Source: Patescibacteria group bacterium UBA6489
Lineage (GTDB): Bacteria > Patescibacteriota > Gracilibacteria > BD1-5 > UBA6164
Reading direction: 5' to 3'
Assembly: GCA_002435385.1 (NCBI GenBank)
Contig: DJMN01000019.1
Span: forward strand, 1 to 64,000
DNA: 64,000 bases
Of the stretch, positions 10,775 to 22,874 are shown piece after piece. The translations under genes and the position numbers were made by a program. Positions within the stretch are counted from its first letter, which is position 1, and each line of letters opens with the position of its first letter. The notes beneath the pieces were generated by a model. The model worked only from the letters and a program-made list of their open reading frames with translations, was not told where the DNA came from and ran no database searches.

Positions 10775-13700
10775 ATGGAAGACTGAGACATTAAATCTTC
10801 TTTTTTTAGAAGATTTTGAAGACAAATATTATCCTTTATAACGATAATATTTATTTTATTTTCATCAAACTCTGTAGCTATTGTAAATGCAATAGATACA
10901 ATACAGAGTACTTGAACAGGAAATAACGAAACCCAATCTGTAGCAATTTGTAAGGATTGAGTCAATTATTACCCAACAAAAGAAATTATTGATAAGTACA
11001 TTCAAGCAGGTTGAATTACTTGAACATGTGAGGAATTAACAAATACAGGAGCAATAGAAGAAAGCAATCAAACAAGTACATGAACAATACAAGAAGAAAA
11101 CTCTAAGAAGCAAAAAATCTGTAAAGTACAACCCAACGGTAAATCTCATACAATAGAAGTTTCTAGTAAGGCAGTTGAAACAATTTTAAAAGATTGAAAA
11201 AGTTATTTATGAGAATGTAAAAATGAAGATAAAGAAAACAAAAACAACAATAAAATAACCTGAGAAAAATGATGCCATTGGATAGACCAATATTGAAGAA
11301 AAAGATGATGAGAAAAACAACAATGACGGCATACCGATATGGTAGCTTGATCAGAACCCCTAGAACTCTATCTCGTATGTCCAGAAAAAGACAACTACAC
11401 AAAAGATAAAAAATCACCATGATGTCAGAATATTGAAAAGCAATACAAATTAAAGGATTCTAAGAATATCTCTGCACCTTGATTTACTCGTAAACTGGCT
11501 AATTGTAGAGCATATTGAGTACCTTACAATAAACCAACAACTGTAAAATGACTAGAAGAATATGAAGAAGAACTAAAAGCAAAGTGAAATATTACACTGA
11601 ATGCCGATTCTGTTTTTAGTGAATCTCAAAATCTAATAGTTCAATTAAGCTTAGATACAACACCAGACTATATAGCATTTTCAGAAGACTGAGAAAATTT
11701 CTGAGATTGGATAAACTATGAAAGTTCTGTAATAGATTATAGACTAAAAGATAATTCAGAATGAGTAAAAACAGTTTATTTTAAATATAAAATATGAAGC
11801 ACAGAATCAGATATAACATACGACAAAATACTATTATTAAATAAATATTGATCAAGTTATACCATTTTATCAAACTGACTAGAGAAGAAACAAAATTATG
11901 AGATAGATAAAAACTACAAATTCACATTATCATTAACAAACAAATGATATTATAACTGGGACAATTCAGAAAATCCAGTTAGACTAACATACAAGATATA
12001 TGATGAAAATAATAAAGAAATAGAATTAGCAACAAACTACTGAGTTTTACCAGAAGAAGTATGATACAACAAAACAACACAAACAGATATAATAGTTAGA
12101 ATGCCTGAACAATCATGAAAATACAAGGTTGAATTCTCTTTAGAGCATTTTGGGTATACCAATTTCAAAGATGCTTGAGTAACACCACTAGTAAAAGAAA
12201 TAGAAGTTATAGATTCTGAAATACAATCAAGACAAATAATACAAAATAAAGAATCATTACCTTTTGGTATAGGAAATTATTATGTTCCACTAAATCAAGA
12301 AGAAGTACCTAACGATATAGTAGTATGTGAAGATTCTACTAATATATATAGCTTAACAGCTAGTTGAACCGTATTTTCTCTAGAATACAGAGCCCCTTAT
12401 CTAACTAACATAACAACTCCAAGGATACATGATATTTGGCTAGATGCCCAAGATTACACATCATTCTATGAAATTTCATATGATGACAAGATTCCATGAT
12501 TAAGTTTTGATGACCATTTTTATATATACAAAAATTCAGTAGAACTTTCAAATATATGTAGTACAGACTCTTATGATTTCGATCAAAGGAGATGCGAAGA
12601 AGAGTTCTCTGATATGGCTTCTAGTAGCGATATGGATTGTTTTACAGCCTATACAGTAAGTAGCAAAGATTGGTTTTCAGGTTATAAAGATTGAACCTTC
12701 AAATGAGAAAATACAATGAATAGAGCTGAATACTCTAAAGTCTTAGTTAATGCCTCACAAGAAGCCTTAATACCATACAGAGAATGAAGCATAAGTGATA
12801 TACAAGGAACAGATGAACAGTGGTGGTCTGATTATGCTCAGACAGTAGTTGATAACAACCTAATGGAATTATCAAATACATGAGCATTTTTCCCATTAAA
12901 TGATATTACATATATGGATGCAATCAAATGAAGTCTAAGAACTTTCAATTTTGATATGCAAAATAATACTTGTGATTACACAATTATAAAACCAGATAAT
13001 ACTTATTTAGGTGTAGCACTATTCTTTGGGTTGATTGATAAAACAAGTATTCCAAATAATCCATACACAGATTCAGTAGATAGATTAACAGTAGCTAGAA
13101 TAATGTTGAATGCTTATCATCAAGAAGCTAGTTTAAAGAATGCTAGTGATTTCTGTCCTAAGTCTTCCGATGATGTTTTTGAAACTTATACAAAAGAAAT
13201 TTGTGCTAGTGACGAGAAAGCAGTATTATCAACAACACAGAATCTAAATAAAGACTGAATAGAGCTAAATAACTGAACAAAGGTTGAAGTTTTAGATGAC
13301 TCTTCAAGTATAGTAAAAGTAAGAGTTATTTGATTAGATGAAGAATGATATATCTCAAATAATGAACTAGCTGAAACTTGTACAATACCAACACCTACAG
13401 ACGAATTAAAAGAACCAAAAAATAATGAAGTAGTTGTAGCTTCTCTAGTTGGTATTTATGCACACGAAAAACCAAATGCAACAAGCTGATATTTTGACTT
13501 CAATAAAGATGGACAAGCAAACAACCAAGATATAATCCCATACAACACAGTACTAACAGTATTAGAAACAAAATGAAACTGGTTTAAAGTAGAGTTTGAA
13601 GATAACAGAACAGCTTGGATATTTAACTGATTCGTAGCAATCTGACCAGATGTAGAAATATTTACACCAGAGACAAAAGTAACCTGAACTATTTCTTGGG

Positions 13701-15817
13701 ATTATTGAGTAACAGTAGATTTAAGAGCAAATACAAATACAGAAACAAAAGAAAATATAATCTGGGAAACTTATGAGGACACAAAAGTACAAATATTATG
13801 AAAAGATGAAACTAATAACTTGTATTATGTAAAAATAGAAGACACACCAAAAGACATTACACAAGAAATATTTGATACTCATTATGCAAGACTTTATCCT
13901 AATTTCACACTAGAAGAAGTACAAGCTATGGAAAATGGAATAGCAGGTTGGGTACATAAAGATTTAGTAAAATTAGATTGAATAGATTACACACAAAACC
14001 AAACACTAAACTATCCATTTGATTACGAAGCATTATCAAATAGCTGAATGACAGTAGATAGACTAGTAACACAAATATTCTTTGAAGAGTTTAACTGAGA
14101 TGTTCATGATGCAATGGATTTCAATTTAGAAGCATGAGAAAAAGTAAAAGCAGTGGCAAACGGAACAGTAGAAAGTGTTGAAAGTAACACAGTTACAATA
14201 TTACACAATGATTGAAAAATAAGCATTTATGCACATATCATACCAAGCGAAGATATATTAAATGGAACACTAAAAACAGTGACTCCTGAAATAGTACTTT
14301 GAGTAGTGGCAGAGGATACAGCTAAATTTAAAGCACATTTACATTTTGAGTTGAAAGGAGAGAATGGAAAAAGCTTAAATCCTGCTAAGTATTTTAGAAT
14401 ATATAACTCACAAGATAGTCACAAATGTATGAGAGAGTTGGTGATTTGAGAGGGGATTTATGATGGTGAGGAGGTGAAGGAAAAATGTGAAGTGGGGATT
14501 GGAGGAGTTTATTATTGTATTGATAGTAATATTTTTAAGGATATACTAAGTTTTAGTATATATTGTGATTCAATAAAGGATGCTTATAATTTATGATGGC
14601 TTTCTGGTAGAGAAAATTTTCAATTAAATTCAGATTTAACAAGAGAAGAGGCTTTAAAATGGACTTTTAAGGTATCATGACTAGATTATGTAGAATGAGA
14701 TAGTTCTTGTTTAGATTGAGAACATTTTATAGACTTAAAGTCTACCGATTGGATTACAAAATATGTATGTGCTTGAGTTAAGTATTGATTTGTTGCAAAA
14801 AATCAATATTTTAGACCTAGATGAGATAATGCAACTATATCTTATGCAGAATATTTAAGATGGATTTTTATTGCAACTTGAATTAATAAATGTTTTTTAA
14901 AAGATTTAAATGAAGATGTTTTTTGGGGATATAAATATCAAGCAATTGCAAAATATTTTTGATTAATGTATGATTCAAGTCCAGAGTTCCTTGTTAAGAG
15001 AGGATATGCTGTCGTATTTTTAGTAGATTTTTATGATAAAGTTTTAAATGATAATAGTAGTCTAAAAACTTTTGAGAATAATATGTGTGATTCAAATATT
15101 AAAAATAAGGAGTGAAAAACTTTTAGTGATTATCTTTTTGAAGCTAATTATCCTGCAGAAAGTTATATAATTTCAATATTTGATTTAGCTAGAGCAAAGA
15201 CTATTGGAATTTCTCCTATTGAACTTCGGCGGTGAACTAGGTGATGAAATTTGTATGATTTAAAGACTAATCTTTATTTAAATGAGTATATAAAAAAAGA
15301 TAAAAAGGATGTCTTAGATTTTTATTGAGAAGATATAGAACTTTCTAATATGTGAAACATCTTAGCTTGATTTAATATGGCTAATAATTCTTTTTCTTCA
15401 CAATTTATTAGAGATGTTTTTATGGGTATTGAAATTGATAATGCAAAAAAGTTAATGATTATTGAATATAATAACAAAAAATGAATTGATATAAGTTATC
15501 TTATGTCTATAGATGTTGTAAATGAATTTGATAACTATATTAAGAAAATTTTAGATAATAAAGAGTATAATAGATTGACAAAATGTGCAGAGGAGTTTGC
15601 TAAATGGGATGAATATGAAGATGAAATATGGTATGATGTATGAGAATTTTTTGTTTATCCAAATTATATTAAAGCTAAAACAGTTAAAAGTAAAATAGAA
15701 ATTATAAGAGATGCTATTATAAAAACAAATCCTGAGTATAATAAAAGACATGAAATTGCTATATCAAATAAACAATATTATTTAGATTTATTTCTTAATT
15801 GAGAAAGCTGTGAATAA
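10775..15817 (+). CDS. giant secreted protein with SLH, SH3 and M23 peptidase domains
   Basis: 1680 residues. A basic N-terminus and a hydrophobic segment (about residues 18-40) form a signal anchor. SLH-like modules appear at about 610-790 (GYKDGTFKGENTMNRAEYSKV) and again at about 1265-1430. SH3b-like modules lie at about 890-1070. An M23/LytM endopeptidase domain at about 1100-1200 has VHDAMDF (H-x3-D) and AHLHFEL (H-x-H) zinc ligands. The likely job is cleaving peptidoglycan cross-bridges, of the cell itself or of prey. It overlaps the next gene by eight bases and heads a secreted-toxin-like cluster. Several stretches between domains are unassigned. Confidence 0.8.
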
Positions 15818-16226
15818 AATAAAAATTCCCAAGTATATTTATAATTTACTTATATTTATCATATATGTATTAATATTTTATGCTATATTTTCTAATTCTT
15901 TTGGAAGATATCTAATTGATTGGATGATACATCCGATTATTGCTTTATTTATGGTTATATTTAACATATTTATAACTTATTTTATAACTAGATTTTTTTG
16001 AAAATGGATTTATAACATAATTTATTGATGAAAGAAAGAAGAAAATGCTATGTTTATGCCATTGCTCATTATTGTTTTTATAATTTTTCTTATTTTATAT
16101 ATAATTTACGGATTTTATTATACTCCTTTTAATGCAAATATTTATAATGATTCTATTGATGATAATAATAATTATAGAAATTCAGGTGAAGCAGAAATAA
16201 ATCTTTATTCAGATGAGGTTGAATAA
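15810..16226 (+). CDS. small membrane protein between the M23 protein and the toxin
   Basis: 138 residues with three hydrophobic segments and an acidic, Asn-rich C-terminal tail. It starts at GTG, overlapping the end of the M23 gene by eight bases, which implies translational coupling. The UAA stop at 16224 lies in the same frame as the following toxin gene. No family recognised. It could aid secretion or protect the producer cell. Confidence 0.6.
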
Positions 16227-16313
16227 CAGAATATATGGTTTTTCTATTTAATTTGGATATTTCAACATATAAGTTATGACTTATGACAAGAAATATTCAT
16301 ATGAAATGAGTTA

Positions 16314-18356
16314 GTGGATATTGTAAATTGAAAACTATATAAATATGGAGATAGGTATTCATGTGTAATGAGATGACTAAGATATCATAATTTATTTCAC
16401 GATGTTCAGTATAATCTTTTTAATACTTGAAAAGAAACATTTTTAGATGTTGTAGACTATATATCACAAAGAATATTTGTAGATGTAAATGATGTAGAAG
16501 GTAAAGAATATTTACAGGTAACATGATTTACAGAAGATAAAGACCTAAGTTGTGTTGCTGTACTAACAACAGGTTGAAGAGTAACAAATGTCTGTGATGT
16601 AAGAACAGAACTAACAGGTAGTAATTGAAATAAGGAAATAAAAAGCACAATAGTAGATATAGCAAAAGCAAACTTTGAAATAGAAGACCAAACAAAAATA
16701 TTTAATTCAATAGAAGAAGCTACAGAAAAATATCCAGTAAGAGAATGATATGCACCATACAATATAGAACATAACAATATATTTTTCAGCCCACTGATGT
16801 GTAAATCAATATGGAAAAATGCTATTAATAATAATGACCATGACTGAAAATTAAAAGCATTAGCATGTTATAACGAAGCAATATATTGATTAGAACAAGA
16901 AGCCTTTGATGTAAAAAGAACAAAAAATGTAACTACATGGGATAGTGTATTGTGAGAAATAAATAAAGACTCTGTACTGTTAACAACTATGTGATTGTTT
17001 TGATGATCATTAGTTTATACATGATATCAGATTATAGATACAATAAAGACATTTAATACAGCAGATAAAGCCAAAGATGTAATAACTTGAATGAAAGCAT
17101 TAGCCTCTTGATCATTAATCTGATTATGAGCAATGACACTAGAAACATTATTAGAAAGTGCAGCAGTGGATATTTTCCATGAGGATTATTGATGTGATGT
17201 AATTTTTGGATGGTGATATAGATGAACATATTGTTCACAATATTTCTGAGATTTAGATGAATTATGATGACCAAAGTTTGTACAACCAATGTTTTTAACT
17301 AATGTAGTAAATAGAAGTTATACAAAAAGAGATATGGTGTCTCTAACATTCTTAAGACTAACAACAGTAGATTTATCAATCTGATGAGCTTTACAAGTTT
17401 ATGATAAAGTAAATGATGTAAAGAAAGTAAGTATAGCAGAAAAAGTAATAGATTCGGCAGATGACTTAAAAGATACAACGAAATTATCAGAGAAAACAGA
17501 AAGGGCATTAGAGAAGACTAAAATAGCAAATGAGGCATCAGTTTATAAACCATATTGAACTGATGTAGTTGAGAAAACAGTAGAGGGGGCAAGAAAAAGT
17601 ACAGAGAGTATTTTGGATTTGAGCAAGTTAGTTGAAAGTGAATTACTTGAAGTTCAAAGATTTTGGAGTAAGATAGAGGATGTAGATAGAAAATTAGTTA
17701 TAAGTTTTTTAAATGGATGAAATACACTAGAGTTATGGAGAAAGTTATCTAATATAAAGTATAATCCAGCTAAATCTTCTAATACAGGAAAGCTTATTAA
17801 TAACTTCTATGACTCACTTTGAAGAAGCTCAAAAGAATTTAAAGAACTAAATGAATATCATAGCAATATGAAGAGATTAGCTCATGCTGATATGATAGTT
17901 AATGATATAAGGAATGGTGCTTGAAAATTAGATATAAGAATGTCTAAGTATAATCCAGAAATACATCATTTAATTCCAGAAAGTTTTGTTAATTGAAATA
18001 AGATTACACAAAACCAGAAAGATTTTATAAATAGACTTACTGAAGAATTCTGTACAAAGTGAACTTGAAAATATTGTATAGATTGAAAATTTGATATCAA
18101 TATGGCAAAGAATGCTTTTGTGTTACCTAAATGATATCATGGTTCTAATTTAAAAGAATATGAAGATAAAATCGTTGAGAGAATTACATGAGTAATAGAT
18201 GAATCGTTAAGAAAATGATTGAATGTAGAAATAGAGGTTTTAGAAGAATTGAAAAATATAAGGAAAGATATAGCTGAATGAACTCTGTTAATAAATAATG
18301 CTCAGAATATAGAATATCAAAGATTTGCTTTAGAAACGGTAGACTTTTATAAATAA
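16314..18356 (+). CDS. polymorphic toxin with C-terminal AHH/HNH-like nuclease
   Basis: About 680 residues from the GTG at 16314; the frame is open back to the UAA at 16224, and the first ATG is at 16368, so the start is uncertain. Two hydrophobic segments lie near residues 225-290. A helical, Lys/Glu-rich middle follows. The last 130 residues contain IHHLIPES, FDINMAKNAFVLP and YHGSNLKEYEDKIVERI, the order of motifs in AHH nucleases of the HNH/Endonuclease VII superfamily used as polymorphic toxin tips. The gene sits after a secreted peptidase and before a candidate immunity gene, as in such systems. Confidence 0.62.
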
Positions 18357-18378
18357 TTTATATAATTAAATAAAAAAT

Positions 18379-19242
18379 ATGTTTAATTTATTTAAAAAGA
18401 AAAACATGAATGTTTACAAGGTAAACACACCTTATGATGATGATGGGAATTTATTCATATTATGGCTTATGCCTAAAAAATTAAACAAAATGTTTCTAGA
18501 TAATTCTTCTACAAGTTTAGACAATAAGCTACTTCTAGTAAACTATTTGAGATTAAAAACAGATAGATTTAAAAATGAAAATTTAGAAATATCTGAAAAA
18601 TGAGAAAAATATGTAAGTTTAGATGTAGAAAAAGTAGATTGACCTTTTTGGTTGGGAAGTGAAAGATTTAAAAAATTCTCAGAAAAAGAAAAATTATGAC
18701 TAGAGTTTTTCCCTGTATTAGTAAATGAAAAAAGAAAATATTTGGTATCATGGAGAAAAGTTCCTACATTCTGGGATTATGATGTAGATACAGATAATAC
18801 AAAAATGGGGAGACGTTGATCTATTGATAGAGAATTTAATACCGTCTTTAGGTCAGATGTAATTGAATATTACAGTTGGAAATTTTTCTGTAATAGTTAC
18901 TATAATTATAAATATATAGTATGAGATATAAAAGAAAAACTAACTAAAGAATGATTTATTCTTAAGTATGAAAAAAGAGAATGTACACAAAAAAAGTTTG
19001 ATAAAAAGCTAGTAGAAAATCATCTAATCAAATCAAGAGAAAGTGAAAAAGAAATACTAACCCCTTATTTAAAAAATATTTATCAAAAAACAGACGAAGC
19101 CTTAGAGCAAATCTTAATAGAGGATTGAGAAACAAAACTACTAGAAAAATTTAGAAAAGAAATGAAATGAATTTGGAAAAGAGATTTTGATAGATATGAA
19201 AAGTGAGAAATGTGACCTTTGGAGAAAATTACTTTTTGGTAG
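18379..19242 (+). CDS. candidate immunity protein for the AHH-type toxin
   Basis: 287 residues, soluble, acidic and basic patches mixed, no signal peptide or membrane segment. It follows the toxin by 22 bases on the same strand, the classic place for an immunity gene. The N-terminal layout (short beta strands, then WLMPKKLNKMF) recalls DUF1629/Imm11-type proteins that accompany AHH toxins, but I cannot confirm this. The immunity role is inferred from gene order. Confidence 0.5.
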
Positions 19243-19284
19243 AATAAAAAGTTAGAGGTATTTTAACTTTTAATTTAATATATT

Positions 19285-19665
19285 ATGAAAATAAAATTAA
19301 GACCATCGTTTTCAATGTTTTCAACAAAATGAGTTTTATGAAGAAAACAGTATATTATTTGATTATTATATAGTTTTTTATTGACTGCGATTATAGCTTT
19401 TCTAGTATGATTATTATTCCTCTGAATAGCTATATGAGTTGATTTAGATAGTATGATTTTTGAGGGAATTCTGTCACTTATAACTTTAGTAATAATGTTA
19501 TGAGTATTCTTTCCTGCTATTCTTTCATTATCTATTAGAAGGTTTCATGACTTAAATTTAAGTTGATGGTTAGTTATTACTTTATTTATTCCGTTTTTGT
19601 GATGGTTCGTACTATTGTATATAATTTTTGCTCCTACGAAAGAAAACTCTGTATATAAGGAATAA
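19285..19665 (+). CDS. DUF805 family membrane protein
   Basis: 126 residues with four hydrophobic segments. RRFHDLNLSGW at about residue 82 is the hallmark R-x-H-D-x-x-x-S-G-W motif of DUF805 (YhaH-like) inner-membrane proteins. Function unknown in all members. Several glycines, including those in membrane segments, are UGA codons. It closes the toxin cluster and is followed by a strong terminator. Confidence 0.88.
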
Positions 19666-19710
19666 GTGAAATATGTAGTATATTTTAAGTTTTGATAATA
19701 AAAATAAAAA

Positions 19711-19749
19711 AAGAATATGATAGTCATTACGATTATCATATTCTTTTTT
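19711..19749 (+). terminator. rho-independent terminator after the toxin cluster
   Basis: A perfect 12-base stem (AAGAATATGATA at 19711-19722 with TATCATATTCTT at 19734-19745), an 11-base loop and a T run. Confidence 0.85.
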
Positions 19750-20550
19750 CAAAAATATTGTTATCAATAATAATAGAACAAAATAACAGTCTGTGACAAA
19801 ATAATCCATAAAGCAAAATATATAATGATATAAGACATATAAAGTAATATAAATCTTTAAATGAAAACCAATTATAAGAAATATTGTTATATGCTAATAT
19901 AATCAAAACAGATATACAGTTGGTGACTAGAATAACACTATTTAAATATTAAGTAAATATTAATAATATAATAAAGATATCTAATAGTATTCATAATAAC
20001 TACTATATAACTAAATCATATATAGCAATAATTGAGTTAGTAAACTAAATTACCTAATAAAAAAATACATTGATAATAAAGTAACTAAATGCTAGTAATA
20101 ATATAATAAATAGTAGATATATAGTGATATATATTTATATATGAACAATATTAAAGACTTCTAGTTTATATTAGCTAATATAAAGGATAAAATAATCATA
20201 TTTACTTACTTAGAAGAATATTATATATTTATATTGCTTATAATACATTTTCATAAAGGATATTTTAATAAGAAGTACTTCATATAGAATTAAGTTAATA
20301 GGTAAAAAAATAATAAATATATGTAACATTGAAGACTACATTTTTGCCTACCAACACCACACCGAATCGGTTGTAAAACACATATATAAATACAGTACAT
20401 TATTAAATAAATATAATCTATAATTATTAGGTGTTCTAATATTAGGAGCTATTTTTTTATACAAAAAAATACGGACATAATCTTTATGAGAGAACCCTAC
20501 TTTATATAATTAATAAATAAATTAAAAACTTTTATTTTCTCTCTCTTGTA
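19750..20550. other. long very AT-rich gene-free region
   Basis: About 800 bases of almost pure A/T with short degenerate words such as TAATATAATAA and TAGTAATAATATA, all frames closed by UAA/UAG. A block at 20344-20365 is C/A-rich (CCAACACCACACC). No gene is visible. With the structured region that follows, it could be a replication or transfer origin of the element, but nothing proves this. Confidence 0.4.
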
Positions 20551-20660
20551 AAAGGTGTGTGTAGTGTGTGGTGTGTGTTATAGCTTAGATAGTTCAAAGG
20601 GGTAAGTATCCCCTGTGTGGTGTGTGTGTTGTGGGTACTCCATCTGAAATAAGTACCCAG
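20551..20660 (+). promoter_or_regulatory. GT-rich repeats alternating with two hairpins
   Basis: Two tracts built of GTGTGTGGTGTGTG-type repeats (20554-20578 and 20614-20632) alternate with two hairpins: GGGG/CCCC at 20599-20613 and GGGTACT/AGTACCC at 20633-20658. This strand-biased layout is unlike anything else in the window. It lies just upstream of the possible ssDNA-annealing gene and ardC. It may be an origin (replication or transfer), a protein-binding array or an untranslated leader. Function is inferred only from position. Confidence 0.45.
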
Positions 20661-20728
20661 TTTTACAGTTAAGGAAAGATGATTTTTATATATCATCTTT
20701 TATTTTTTATTTTAATAACTATATCATT

Positions 20729-21391
20729 ATGGTAAATTTAGAAATATTAAATAGAGATAAGCCCAAAGACAATAGCTTATCAATGAATAGTATTGATGTA
20801 ATTAAAGATGCTTTCTTAAATATAAACATTATCAAGGATAATTTATTATCAGAGAATGATTTATATGAAGTTAAGAACAAAACATATATCAAGAAGAGCT
20901 GACTTAGAAAGCTAGCATTAGCCTTTAGTATTACAACAGAAGTCATAAAAGAATCTAGAATAGAATCTTGAGATAAAGTTATATATAACTTCACTGTAAG
21001 GGCTACTACCCCACTATGAAGATTTACAGAAGCTTCATCTAGTTGTTCTTCAACTGAGAAAGATTTTACTAATGTAGAACATGAGGTTAGAGCTATATCT
21101 CAGACTAGAGCAACTAATAGGGCTATTTCAGACATTATTTGAATCTATGAGGTCTTGAATAAAGATTTAGGTAAGAATGTACCTAAAACAGAAACAAATG
21201 AAGTAGAGGCTGAAAAATCAGATAGTGAAAATATAACAGATAGGCAGAAGAAATTATTAACTAAGTTAATAACTGCTAAGTATCAAGATAAAGATATTAG
21301 AGATGATATATTATCTAGAATAGATACATTATCTAAAAATAAAGCTGGTCTTAATATAAGAAAGCTAATAGAGGAAGGAATTAAGTGTTAA
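20729..21391 (+). CDS. possible ssDNA-annealing or replication accessory protein
   Basis: 220 residues. The first 145 contain YIKKSGLRKLALAFSIT, a beta segment ending TVRATTPLGRFTEAS, and EVRAISQTRATNRAISDIIG. The pattern of a substrate strand followed by A/S-x-T-R-A-x-N-R-A-I is reminiscent of phage and plasmid single-strand annealing proteins (Rad52/Erf-like) and related DNA-processing proteins. The C-terminal 60 residues are a charged helical tail. It is followed by ardC, which fits a mobile-element role. The family name remains a guess. Confidence 0.5.
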
Positions 21392-21410
21392 GCTTAATTC
21401 CTTATTTTTT
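21377..21410 (+). terminator. terminator overlapping the stop of the preceding gene
   Basis: GGAATTAAG (21377-21385) pairs perfectly with CTTAATTCC (21393-21401), then TTATTTTTT. The stem begins inside the last codons of the gene, a compact arrangement. Confidence 0.8.
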
Positions 21411-21437
21411 ACTTTAAAATTTAATATATATAACATT

Positions 21438-22280
21438 ATGAAAAAAGTATATGAGATTATTGTTAATCAGATAATAGAGAAACTAGAGCAAGGTGTTATC
21501 CCTTGGAGAAAAAGTTGGTGAGGTTGAGTACCTACTAACTATTTAAACAATAGAGAGTATAAAGGTATTAATAGGCTGATATTATCAATGAATGATTTTA
21601 GTACTAATTACTATCTGACATATAAGCAGATTAAGAAGCTGAAATGAAGTATTAAGCCTTGAAGTAAAGCAACTAAAATAATCTATTGGGATATTATAGA
21701 AACTGAAACAGATTCTGAGTTATCAGTTTGTGACGAATCAGAAACAAGTAAAAAGATAATAACAAAGTATTATAATGTATTCAATATAGAGCAAACTGAT
21801 ATTATTCCTAAAGAAGATTTGGTTATGCAGGTAGAGAAAGATAATGATTATAGTTTGTCACAGTCTGTTATTAAGAATTATATAGACAAGCCAAAGATAG
21901 TAGAGTGATATAATCCTTGTTATAAAGCAAAATCAGATACTATAGAAATTCCTAGTATGTGATTGTTTTCAAGTTGAGATGAGTATTATGCTGCCCTATT
22001 TCATGAGTTAGTTCATAGTACAGGTTCTGAGGGGAGACTAAAAAGAGAGAGTATAATATCTGAAAACTATTTTTGAAGCTATACATATTCAAGAGAAGAG
22101 TTAGTAGCTGAGATATGAAGTATGTTTTTATGTAACTATGTTTGAGTTGAAAACATAGTTATTGATAATCAGGTTAGTTATATAGATAACTGGTTGGAGT
22201 TTATCAAGTGAAATAAGCTAGATATTATAAAGGCTTCTAATCAGGCTGAAAAGGCTGTGTCTTATATTATGGGAAAATAA
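21438..22280 (+). CDS. ardC: ArdC-type antirestriction protein
   Basis: 280 residues. The N-terminal part matches the ArdC ssDNA-binding domain (IIEKLEQGVIPWRKSW at residues 12-27, then NYLNNREYKGINRL). The C-terminal part is a zincin-like metallopeptidase with FHELVHSTG (H-E-x-x-H) near residue 189 and a downstream EELVAEIGSMF, which supplies the third ligand. ArdC proteins shield incoming plasmid or ICE DNA from restriction during establishment. Its presence marks this stretch as mobile DNA. Many glycines are UGA. Confidence 0.88.
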
Positions 22281-22318
22281 ATATTGAAATATTTATTTAT
22301 CTTGTTATAGTATGGGGG

Positions 22319-22453
22319 CTTAGAATATTGTACGAGAAAAAACCTCAAGGTGATTAATGAAGGGCAACTTATGTTGTCAGTCCTTTTTATCATCTTTTGG
22401 TATTTAGTACATGTTCTAAGCAAACATCAAAGGCTCATAAGTTGCCCTTTTTT
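22319..22453 (+). ncRNA. candidate pseudoknotted RNA with intrinsic terminator
   Basis: Two long-range helices interlock. Helix A pairs CTTAGAATATTGTAC (22319-22333) with GTACATGTTCTAAG (22407-22420), about 14 pairs with one bulge. Helix B pairs GGGCAACTTATG (22362-22373) with CATAAGTTGCCC (22436-22447), 12 perfect pairs, followed by six T. The strand order A-B-A'-B' is a pseudoknot. Both frames around it are closed, and it lies between ardC and a tiny membrane gene. It could be an antisense regulator, a ribozyme or a riboregulator. I recognise no known family. Confidence 0.55.
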
Positions 22454-22481
22454 GTTTGTGAAAATTTTATTTTTTAAATTA

Positions 22482-22685
22482 ATGATTATGGAAATATTTT
22501 TAGCTATACTATATTGAATAATTGCAATTATAGCAATTGCATCATTCTTCCAAGTTATCTATTATGTATTAAGAGTTATCTTTGCTTCTAAGAAAGATAG
22601 AGATACATATAAAGAAAAGCTAATGAAGAGCTTACAGCATTTAGTAATAACATTTTTTATTTTGGTGGTAATATCAAAAATGTAA
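22482..22685 (+). CDS. small two-segment membrane protein
   Basis: 67 residues: a hydrophobic segment at 4-33, a basic charged middle (ASKKDRDTYKEKL) and a second hydrophobic segment at 50-65. The size and layout are common among conjugation and phage accessory proteins, but there is no family match. It starts about 30 bases after the terminator of the candidate RNA. A second ATG at 22488 is possible. Confidence 0.5.
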
Positions 22686-22874
22686 ATCAATACTAGACTA
22701 TGTATCAATCATCTATACACTCTCACTCTTATTTCCTTATATTAAGGGATATTAATAATTTATATAATCTATATGGGAAACATTTAGATATATAAATAGT
22801 TTTTAATTTGATAATTTAAAAAAACATATAGTATGACTCTATAAAAAAATTTTTAAAATTTATAATTCTATTAA
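22686..22874. other. AT-rich spacer
   Basis: No gene is seen. It probably contains the promoter of the next gene. Confidence 0.3.

Noticed and set aside
19750..20550. Iteron-type replication origin
   Set aside because: AT-rich words recur, but no clear spaced iteron and no replication initiator gene was found.
22319..22453. HDV-like ribozyme
   Set aside because: The strand order of two helices is similar, but the linker lengths and the lack of a P3 hairpin and of a P4 helix do not fit.
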